DNA of 33,740 bases from Opitutales bacterium (GTDB lineage: Bacteria > Verrucomicrobiota > Verrucomicrobiia > Opitutales > Seribacteraceae), in assembly GCA_029252505.1 (NCBI GenBank), contig JAQXBH010000204.1, forward strand, positions 1 through 33,740, in the 5' to 3' direction. The notes under the pieces were generated by a model. That model had not been told where the DNA came from. It saw nothing but the letters and a program-made list of their open reading frames with translations, and did no database searches. Shown here piece by piece: positions 15,925-27,900 of this stretch (within the stretch, counting starts at the first letter, position 1; each line of letters begins with the position of its first letter). The translations under genes and the position numbers were made by a program.

Positions 15925-18900
15925 TCAAGGCACCAAAACTCGCACACGAAGAAACTTCCTTGATCGTCCAGAAAGTTTAGAATCATCAGCAACCCAAGTT
16001 TGCCTTTCTAAGCCCCCCCCTAAATCGACAGAACGCTCCAAGATAATTCCTGACCGGTTCCATGTTTGAAGGTCATTACTCTGCTCCACTTGGTATATAA
16101 AACTTTCACCTGCCGAATTAATCGTTGAGTTTCCATCTTCTTTATAACGTACGAAAGAAATCCTAGTCCTGTTATCATCATGAATACTAAGAACAGGGAG
16201 GTCTTGCCCACGGTCGGGCCCCAGCGAATCGGAGCCAATTGCACGCTCGAAAAGATTGCTATAACCATCCCCGTCGGAATCACTGTAATCTTCATTAAAT
16301 ACCTTCCTACTTTCCATGACATTGAGTAGCGGATTTTTTAACATCAGCCTATCAATGAATCGATCTTGAATGCCAGTATAGCGGACATCACTCTTTCTAA
16401 ATTGTCGCCAAACGAATTTATCAACACCAATAATTCGCAAGGATTTTGTTGCAGACTCTGCAGCTACAAATGATGCATTACCAGGTGCGTTGAAAGTTAG
16501 ATCAACCGTACCCTCCATTAATGGAATTATCTGATTTCCCTTGAATATACGAACAATGCTTGAGTTCGAACTTGTGATCTGCAAAGGAATTCCGCTTGTG
16601 GAACGGACACCCTGCAGTACCAATGGTCGGTGTCCACGAGGAGTATCACGCAATCCACCCGGTTGACCTAAATCTGGAAAGCGAATCTCCTGCCTTTGTT
16701 TGGAAGAAACATAAAACACCTGAGTCACGGGGATGGCTGGATTCACATAAGCACTCCCACTCTGACTGGCTGTAATACTAACATTTCCCTCCAGTCCATC
16801 CAAAGTTACCAACCCAACAGAATTAACGGAAGCCGGGCCATAATTCACGACAAAGCTAACAGGAAGATTGAAGACTGGATGATTAATACCTGAAGACACT
16901 GCGGTAGCGTTGAGCTCAAAAGCAGGGTCGTCTCTGACTTTTTCTGGAATTAATTCAAATATAATAATCTGATCATCTTTGACTCCCGGGTGAATAACTG
17001 TGAGCACCTGACTAACCGGACTGGCAGGATGATACCGATCGTCTCCCAACTGCATTGCAGTTATTGTAGTGGAACCCTTGCCGGAAATAGTCACTAGGTT
17101 ACCAGTTATTGTAGCAACAGAGGGGTTGGAAGAAATGTAGGTAATCGGTAGCCCCGAAGTGGCCACTGCTAAAAGAGGAAAAGAACTATCGCCAAAAGCC
17201 TTGTCAACCAAAGGAGGAAAGGTGATCGATTGGGGACCACCAAAGCTCGGTGGGTTAGAGGAGTAGGGATGGATAAGTTCTAAACTGGATGTCAATCCCC
17301 ACTTATGGGCAAGGTAACCTTCAATTTTTTGTCGATTAACAGAGTTTACGGACTGATTATAAACAAGAACTTCAGCGATATCTCCTGAGAATGATTCCCC
17401 CAGTTTATCGAATGCTGAAGTTAAATTGGAATCTCCGCTTGAAACCAAAGGAGCGACCGTGCCGTTCACCCAAAGTGATTGTCCACCGGGAATGATCCTT
17501 AAACTATTTACTGACCACTTTGAAGTATTTACATCTGATAAAATTTCCACTCCGCTGGCACTATCTTCAAGACTGAAGAATCCATCTGGATTGGTGGTAG
17601 ATAAATCACCGCCTAACACGCTCGAAGAACCTAACACGCTTTGCTTATGGACAATGAAAATAAATTCCGGGCTACTTACTGCACTCTGAATATCGAAAAG
17701 TTCTCCTGAGCTGGAATCAAAAGTTACAATTGGTTTTTCATTCAGACTCTGCGGCGTCCACCTAGGCATATTGTTTTCCGTTGCCTGAATGGGATTATTC
17801 GTATTTCCGGACTTATCTCCCCACATACTTACCCGACTTCCTGAAATAAAATCAAACATACTATCAGGTTCATTATCCGCATTCACATCTGTCGCGTCGA
17901 ACCAAAGCTTTAATCCAGGGGCCGAATCAGAAAACAGGTTTCCGTATCCAATAGTAAAATTCTGATCCACTCCAAGAGCACTATCAAAACGATTATCACC
18001 ATTTTGAAATGCAGTAATTGTAACCAAACCAGTTCCTTGGATAAAAACTTTATTGCCAATAATAGTCGCCTTTGCAGGATCTGAAGTTGCAAATTGAACC
18101 GGCAAACCAGAGGTTGAATTAGCTTCTAAATAGAATGGAAAGTCTCCCACTGCATGGTCCACAATAGGTGCAAAAGAAAGTGACTGAGGTGCTTTTACTA
18201 CGGTCAAATAATTGTCTACCAGAAGAGCGGGTGCATAAATGTTATCTCCGTCTTGCATTGCGGTTACTTTAGTAATCCCTGCCCCTATAATCTCTAATGT
18301 TTTAAAGTCGCCTCCTCCCGAGCCATAAATTTGATTAATTTCACTTTGATTGAGGTCGTCACTATAAATTCGAATGTCATCCACAATTCCAACAAAAGGA
18401 GAAGTAGAACCTCCCATTTTAAACGGCGAGAATCTTTGATTTAGTGGAAATCCAGACACAGGGACTAAGGAGAGCTTGTGAGACAGGTTGCCATCTGCGA
18501 ACAGCGATAATGTACGATTAGAATCATTGGAATCGTCATATACAACTGCGATGTGAACCCATTCATTTTGAGTTAGCACAGGAGAGGGAGATTGTAAGGT
18601 AAGGGCAGTCGAATTACCATCAGTCAAGAAATCAAACGCTATGTTTCCGTCTCCATTAACCTTTCTTAATCGACACACATTCATGGAAGCAAAACCATCT
18701 TTTGCTAATATTTGTTCTCCAGAAGAATTGAGATCCGAGGAATTCAACCAAAGACTAATTGTGAATGAGCCATCAAGCGGAACACTACCTGCTTCGATCC
18801 TTCCATTTGAAGATCCTAATCGGACTCCGTTGCCAAATCGAGCAGGGAGCCAATCCTTACTCGATCCCGTTACATTAAGGTCTAGCAAAGTACCATTATA

Positions 18901-21900
18901 ATTCCCCATCGAATCTTTTGCACCAGAGTAAAGATTTTCATCGAGTTTCCAATAGGCAAGAAGTACATCCTGGCGCGTGGTCAGGATTCGGGCAACCGTC
19001 TCATCTTCAACTTGGTACAGTAAGGGAAGGTTGGACAAGTTTCCGTCCAGCGTTCTCGAATAACCATTTAATGATAAAGTAGACAATGTTGCCGAAACCG
19101 AAGATAAATTCTGGTCAAATATAAGTTCCTGCTGAGTTTTATTAGATACAGTCAATTTTCCATCCAAGTAAGTAACAAAGTATTTACCTGAAAGTACTCC
19201 TGTGCCATTAATGGAATACAATCCCTCCGGAGTTGGGTTTGAAGTATTACCATCAGCGACAGAAGTTGTAACCGAAACACTTTGTATTAAATCGCTTTCG
19301 TTGTCGTCATAAGCGAAACCATTAAATTCATAGGTAAAGAGGGGGTTCACTTGATCAGTTTTTCTAAATTGATCATTCACCCTTACCACCAATTCCTTTT
19401 TCATGATTTGAAGATCTAGAAAAACCGGTTCTGCAGCCAACCACTCCAAACCTCCGACCTGCGTAGCTTTTATCCGGACCATGCCCGGACTTCGAATCGT
19501 CAGGGTAGTGCCATTTAGGTCCACGGAGGAATTCCCGTCAACTAGTTCTAAGGAAACCGGTAACTCCGAAGTAGCAGTTACATTTAAATCAATTGGAACT
19601 GAACCATAAGAAATAACTCCCAAGTCCTGATTGAAAGAAATACTTTGCCGTCCTTTCAATACCACCAATTTAATAATTTCCGAATCTGATCCCGAGATAT
19701 TAGAAACAGTGACAGTGGAATTAAACTCACCCGTTTGAGTAGGGATTCCGTAAATCAACCCACTCACTCCATCTACTTCCAAACCTTGGGGTAGGTTTGT
19801 GGCGTTATATTCAGTCGGACCTTTAATCGATTCAATCGCATAAGCGTACTCCTGCCCAAATCTCGCAATCAAGGGCGAATCGGAAAAATTATATATATCC
19901 TGTCTCTCTTGTGCCGTTAATCCTTGGTCAAAGATGCGCAAATCATCCATTTCCCCCTCCAAGTAATCTGGTGAAGATGGGTGCTTACCAAAATAGAAAT
20001 CTGCTGCAGTACCGTCTCCGGCAAGTGTTCCTTTGGCATTAATTGGAGCAATCACTTCCTCATTATTGACATAAACCACAACTTTATTTCCATCCCACTG
20101 TAAAATATAGTGAACCCATTGATTGATTGATAAAGGAAATGAATTTGATATTTTCCATGTGCCACCAATTCGAACTTCTGCATTAATAAAACCGTTTGAA
20201 ATATAGAACTTGATACGATCGCTTCTAAAAATAACTCCATTCAAATCAGCACTATTTAACCAAAGTCCAATCGCAAAAGGACCGGTAAGATTAAAGGTAG
20301 CAACATCAGAGGGTAATCGAAGAGATTGGTTGCCATCAAAACGAAGAGCAGTTCCATTTCGACCGACCTCAGAAAAGAGATATAGATCAGAAAAAGAAGT
20401 TCCATCACCCACATTACCTACACCTGAAGAGTCGATAACAACAGTACCGTTTAATTCATCAAAAGTCCAATGAACGATTGGATTACTGGGCAAGATAATT
20501 TCAGGAGAATTATCAAAGTTAGGACTGTAAGTACTAAAAGGATGTGCACCAAAGTCACCATTTCCAGATCCAAACAGGTCCACGATTTCCGAAGCTCCAA
20601 GAGCACGATCATAAATTCGAAAATCATCGATCTTATCTGCAAATCGACCAAAACCACCTGAGAGATTACCAATTGTATCGACTGCTGAAGCAACATTTGC
20701 ATTTACTGTACCCACTGCAACTCCATCCACCCAAAATGAAGTTTGTGCACCACTGCCACGAGCGGCGAGGTGATGCCATCCAGTAATGAGATTATTAGCC
20801 CCAAAACCAGTTGAATTAAAAGTGCCATCAAAAGCACCCAATTCCTTAGACCCTGCTTGATCGAAAATAACATGTGCATTAGTACCACCACCGGTTAATG
20901 CGTGTCTGAAATCTACGAACGTGTCATCAAGGGGGGTAGTAAACCAAGTTGAAATCGTCCAATTGCTGGGAAGAGCAAGTTGATTTACGCCGAGATCAAT
21001 TTTTGTATGGGCAAGGTTATCAAACTCAATACCAGAAGTAAATTTACCGGTTGTATTCAAATTACCGTCAGTCAAATTGGCATTTCTTAGATTGGGAGAT
21101 GCATCCTGAATTGTGCTACCATCAGTTTCCTCAAATGGATAATACAAAGCCAGACCATTCTTTATCTTATAACTACTGCCAGCAAGATCGGGAGTGATTC
21201 CCCATTTGTGCGCCAGGTATCCCTCTACTTTTTCTTTTTCAAGTGGAGAAAGAAGACGATCAAAAACCATCACCTCCCCAATTTCTCCAATCAGTTGACC
21301 AAAACCTGTACTTGGATCATTACCCAGAGTTACTTGCTGCAGTACACTATATTCATTGGAATAAGAACCGAGTCGAGGAGTTGTTTTTGCATCTAAAGTC
21401 CACCCGGTCACACCATTGGAAGCACCAATCCCAACACCTAATCCTTGCGCCACCATAAAGACATGAATATTCCCAACAGTAAGATTAAGAGAACCAATAT
21501 TGTAGGACTCTCCCGAAGCGAAGCGAATTGCAGGATAACCATCAAATACCGATTTCGCATAGGTTGGCATTGCATTGGGAACAGATTGTAGAGCATTTTT
21601 CGAACTCTCGGACTTATCGACCCATAGAGGAACGGAGTTCCCCTCCACTAAACTATCATCCAAACTATCACCATCGGTATCCATTGCATCCAACCAAAGG
21701 ACCAAACCATCCATGGTGTATTTTGTAAATCGAGTATCACTGGCTGTAAAAGTTTGGACATCTGTTGCCCAACTACCACCACCTAAATTTTCTGCATATG
21801 CTCGGTAGAAATAAGGCGTATTTATAGTTAGGTTTTCAACCAGAATATCATAGGTTCCTAAGGATACTGGACCTCCTCCATTTATATCCACAACATAATC

Positions 21901-24900
21901 CCACTTCGAGTTATCGTTCACATCAACCAAGGTCGCATTCGAGTCAATCCATTCATCTCCCCAGAATATTTTAACAACTGGATTATCTCCGCCTACCGAT
22001 TGCACTACAGTATTTTCCTGAATACCCCCAAACGGATTGGAGGATATATAGGGGTGGCTAGACGGTAAAACTTCTTCTGTGATACGCCATTTATGGGCAA
22101 GATAGCCCTCGAGCTTGGCTCTTTCTCCCTGATTAAGTTCACGATCAAAAACTATTACCTCCGCAATTTCACAGGTCGATCGTTCCCTATTTGTTAGGAA
22201 GCCGCCGAATTGTAAAACTCCGGGAGCAAAATTGGTGTTATTTGATCCTCTATTATTAAGGACCATCTGCTCGCCGTCTCGCCAGAAAGAGGCTCTTGGA
22301 TTTCCGCCCTTCGCCTCAATGCTTCCCAAATGAAGGTGCCAATTATTATCAGAAGGCCCCGCAGCACTGATCCAGCCTTCAGCAAACCACCGAGATACAA
22401 GGCCGCCGTGAAATCCGAACAACCAATTCCGGGTTCTCGAGGAAATGACTCGATTATTTGCCCCACCTGTGTAGCGGGCAATGGAGACCATAGAATATCC
22501 ACTATTGGTTAGAAAATCAAAGTTCGTATCCCCCCAAATCATATCATCCCCATCTAGACTGATGACTGGTTTTCCTTTTAATGCCGATATATAAAATCTA
22601 GGATTTCCAGAAGTGTTGAGCATATTTCTTTGCTTGCCCGATCCGTCTCTCCAACTAGTAACAATATCACCATTGGAAAGAACCTGTCCGAGATCCTCCA
22701 CATTATCGCCGTTCATATCCTGGGCAGAATACCATGCGGAGAGCCCTGGAATGGTATCCGTGTTAAAAGATTGATCGGTCACGGTCTGCACGGTCGTAAT
22801 CTCCCCACCAATAGATAGTACCTCGGCACGCAAAGTCGCCTGAGTGGGCAATACATTGATTGCAGACTTCGTTAAAACAACGGGTTTTTCGATCGCTCGA
22901 AATTCAAGAAATCCCTGGTTCAGAGAGTCCCCATCAAAAATTAAATTAACATCACCTTCAACAAGGCCACGATCATAGATCCTCAGTTCATCGAGGAGTC
23001 CCTTATAATTCCCGAAACCTGAAAAGACACTGGATCCCGAAACCGCGCCAAAGGACGGGGGTTCCGCATGCAATGAAACCATAGAATAATCTAACAGGGC
23101 AGGGGCACCCTGCAATATGCCATCCAGATAAAGTTTTAGAGTTTTAGGTGAGTCTCCAAAAGTAACAACGGCATGATGCCATTGATCATCTTTCACATTT
23201 ACATTGCTTGAAACCTCGGCAAATGATCCATTCTCTCCAACTCTTGCTTTTAACGAATTGCCCTCCAAAACGACGCCTATTCCTGAGGTTGATGTACCTT
23301 CATCATATAACATTTGATTGGAATATCCTGCTGGAATGGCTCCCGTCAAGTCATCGTTAAAGGTAGAATTTATATCGGAATCACTCAGTGCACTTTGATA
23401 AAAACGTAAGTCATCGATCCCTCCATTAAAATAGTCTTTTGAAATACGACTAGTTCCCCCCACCTCCCAAGTTTCTGAAGCTAATAAATTAAGCGGACTG
23501 TCTTCGGGGAGAGAGTTTTGCGAAACGAGCTCACCATTTTGGTACAGTTTAAGTGTGGAAGAATTATAATCCACCACCACCCCGACATGAGTCCAATTTG
23601 AAGGAGAAAGAGAAAGCCCAGATGAGACGGATACTCTTTGACTTGCAGTTGCATGGGTATAAGAGAGTGAATTATTTCCATCCAAGCTTAAACCGAATGG
23701 CCCTCTTTTTACTAAACTGTAAGCATTTTCAGTGAGGAATAAATCCGTATTGACAGAAGGGTTAACCAAGCTAAGTGAGGTAGGTCCGGAAGCAGAGCTA
23801 GGGGCAGAGAAATAAAGTTGAATTGATGATCCTCCTGCTCCTTCAGCATGAACCAAAGCCATTGAGTAATACCCCGTTGTTAACTGGACTGCCTTGCTAT
23901 CAATGGCAGGATAAGTAGCATCTAGAATTTTTTCATTACCCAAACTACCTGACACCTCAAAAATGCCATCTTGGTCTAAGTCGATCCATAATACGCCCCG
24001 ATCATCATTCCCCCTTGTCTCAAAAGTGTAGGTACCTGATTCTTTTGCCAGGAAAGTACCCGTAAAGAGAGACATATAATTATCATTTTGATTAATTCCA
24101 ATACCTGCATTTATAAAGTGGCTATCATTATCAAAGGCCAAACCTGTCCCGCTCGGTCCACCGGTGAGTAAACTGGATCCGCTTGGCGTAAGAGAAAACA
24201 AAACATCGGTACTGGAGAAATAAGCCTCACTCATTGGAACTTTAAATCCAAAAATATTAAACTGACCTGGACTGTACTTACCTACCACACCAGTCACCGG
24301 GTTCACCCAAAGGGAGATCGAATAGGATTTTTTATGTAGTTCTTTTAACACACCCTGCGTTTCCAGCGAAAGTGAATCATTCACTCCGTCCAAACTTATC
24401 GCCTGTCCGGCATTACCTGCAATCCATGAGAAACCACCACTTCCGGTTCCAGTGAGTTCATTCACACTTAAATCACTGGCACTCGCTCCAGTCCCTTCAT
24501 CAAAAGGAAAATAAGCAGCCAAATCAGCATATTGGGTAATGGCTGGACCGGCGTACACCTTTGCAGTCGGTTTAAAACGGAAACTTAAGGATCGCCCCTC
24601 AAAGGAATTTTCCAAATAACCGGTTGAATTAAAGTCCAGATTTAAGGAATTCGTACCACCATCAAAAAACAGTCCCTGCGCATTATAACCAGATGGACGG
24701 GTAGCGTTATTCTCACTGCCCTCAAAACGAGCCGTATTGGCAGGATAAGTGGAATCATAAGCAAATACTCCAGACTCCTCATCCAATCGCCAAAATGCCA
24801 TCAGGTCATCGATTACCTGTGGGTCTCCACTTGACCAGTCTGCACCATCCACACTAGAGGCAAATGTCCTAAAGTAGTAGGTCTCGCCCGGATTGAGCCC

Positions 24901-27900
24901 AGTAACAGATGCGTTAAATTCGCCAAGGGCTAATGGATTACCAGATGACACATCCACCCAATTGTCCCATGCTGAAGGATCAAAGCCTGCATTTTCATTC
25001 CCATAATAAACCCGCACAGTAGGGAGGTTGGAATCCTTACTGATCAAATTACCAGTAATGATTACCGAGCCATTAGACTCCGCAGAAAGAGCGGTAATTT
25101 CGACTACAGGAGGAAGAGCAACACTTGAGGTTTGGAACTTCATGGTTCCATTCAACGCAATACTATTTACCTCTTCGGTTGAGAGAGAATGATCATACAG
25201 TCGAATTTCATCAATAACTCCATTGAAATGATTGCCACTATTATCAGTGCCCACTTGAAAATCATTTTGAGCAGAAGTATTTACCCCCATCAATCCCCAC
25301 TTAAAGCTTAAATAGGAATACACTCGATTAACATCAGCGGCAGAAAGGGCAGTGTTAAATATAAGTAATTCCCCTAAATCACCATTGGCATATCGACCTC
25401 CAATATTTCGATCATTTGAAAAATTATTTGCCCTAACATTAGAGCTTGTTCTGAGAGAAATGACAGAGAAATCACTGGGCCATGGATCATAAATTCCATA
25501 AGCGCTTCCATTAACTGCGAAAGTTGAGCCAGATTTTATTCCTGTGTGGGCATATGTGGGGTGAAAAATGGATGTTTCTCCGTTACCATGAAAATCATAA
25601 CTCCCGGTATCACCCAACAAATACCAATAGCCAGAGTTATATTTTACAGCAGCAAAAACAGTTCGAATATCTGAAATCCGGTTAAAGGAATGATACTCTC
25701 CATTATTTCCGCTGTAGCGCATAATTGAATGACCATTAAACCCATTGGTTACAATGCTAGGATTACCATTTTTGGTTGCATGGTTATTATTACCACTTTT
25801 GTCATTCCAAAGTGCTTCTGCAGAAGTCAAATCACTCGCATCCAGCCAAAGTTGAAGCCCTCCAATTGAAGAGGGAAATGCAAAATCATGAGTAAGTATT
25901 GGGTTTTCTTTGCTTCCGTCGACATACATAAAAACATCGGTGGCACTTTTGGAACCATTCGGTAAAACTAATGCAATGTGGTGCCATGCATTATTATTCA
26001 AAGTCGTACTTCCAGTTAATCGTGAACCTCCAATATCGAGGCGTAGAGATCCATTATTTAAAGAAACCGCCCAATTCTGAGCCTCCTCACTTTCTCCCCA
26101 ATTGACAAGTGCACCATTTGCCTGGATTGACTTCATCCAAAACGATAAGGTGCGGGCTTTATCTCCTGAAACTCCTTTAAAACCTTTTGCAATCATATTT
26201 TCTCCCGCTCCAGCAAATCGAATTGCATTACCAATCTTACCAAATACCCGTGCTGAATTATCAATCCCGACTAGAGTACCGGTATTTCCATTAATCTGAT
26301 CGAGAGTAATATTACCGGACGATTCATCCAACTTCCACCATGCTTTAATTCCTTCCTGAGGTGGCAGACTCCACACCGCCGAATTGACCGAGTTCGATGC
26401 CAACCACTTGTAATAGTAAGTCGAGCCCAGAGTTAACCCATCGACATATAAATGAGCCATACCTTCTGAGTGTGTTCCGTTGAGATCAATTCGATTATCC
26501 CAATGTATATCATCAGCAGGATTTACCAGAAGGTTGGAGCCACCATCATTATCACCCCAAAATAAAGAAAGGGTAGGAGGATCCCCACCATCATTGCTTA
26601 CTAATGCAGAAAAACGGGCTGAGGAAGAAGTCACATTTCGCGGAGATGCGCTGGACACGATTGGTGCGGTTTTATTGACAATAATTCGTAAAGGGCTCAC
26701 TCCGCTTCCTGCTAGATTTGTGGCAGTCACATTCAAATCAAAAATACCGACCTGTAGAGGTTGCCCAATAATTTCTCCATTTAATTGGTTAATACTGAGA
26801 CCATTGGGCAGAAAACTTGAATTGTAGAAAGTGGGATCCCCTGAAGCCTGAACTTGATGATGCAAATAAACTAGATCTTCTTTTAAATCCTGCCCTCCAA
26901 AAATTTGCAGGATTTCATTTTCACTTAGTGAATCGTCATAGATTCTCATCTCATCGAGGATTCCTCCAAAATAAGCATTTGCATCGTTTCTCCATCGTCC
27001 AAATTGAAATGTTTGTGCCACTCCAGTACTGATTTCCGAACGGGTCCAATTCGCAATGCGGGAACCGTCCATGTAAATGGAAACCTCTGATCCATTAAAG
27101 CAATGAGCAAAGTGAGCCCAGCGACCCAGCAAGCTATTCGAATGAGTTGCCCTCGGATCCCACCCCCAATGCTGACTAATCAACTGAGTATACCCTCCAT
27201 CCTTGATATTACGTAAACCCCAGAATTTATTGACCCCGTTTGGATTGGCTAACTCACCATAGCCATAAAACCCGGGTTCAGTCTGTGGGTTATTACCATC
27301 CACCTTGACCCAAAAAGAGATAGTTCTCGGCTTCTTGCCATCTATTCCTAATACATCTGCAGTTGCTTGGGTTGAAATATAGGCGTTGGTTCCATTGAAC
27401 TGAATTCCCTTGCCAAAGTATCCGTCCTGCCAGGAAGTACCACCAATTAACTGTCCGTTGAAACGACCCATGGCATCCACTGTTTGCTCTCCATCTCCCT
27501 CGTCCATTGGCCAATATGCCACAAGATTCGCAGGGCGAGTAGACACATTTTTTCGCAACACTTGAGTACCCTTACTGTTGTAGGAAAGATAGAGTAATTC
27601 TGGCACCATTACAACAGGAGGTTTCACTTCCTTAAAACTACCAGAACCTACAGATATTATACCCTTATCGATGGTACCTTGTGCGGCCATAACGATTCGA
27701 CCTCCCCCTGCACCACGGTTTCCTCCTAGTACACGAACCAATCCCTGATTGTATATATTCTTACCTGATAATTTCAATGCACCCCCCGATCCACCAGCAC
27801 CGTGATCATTTTGATTAGCATCGCTACGACCATTACCACCATTCGCGCTGATTATTACCCCAGGAGCAATAGTAAGATCACCTTCCGCCATCAGTTCAAT

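Noticed and set aside
20451-20786. Overlapping ORFs on both strands near 20.5 kb
   Set aside because: Low-complexity shadows of the giant gene with no start signals or family resemblance.
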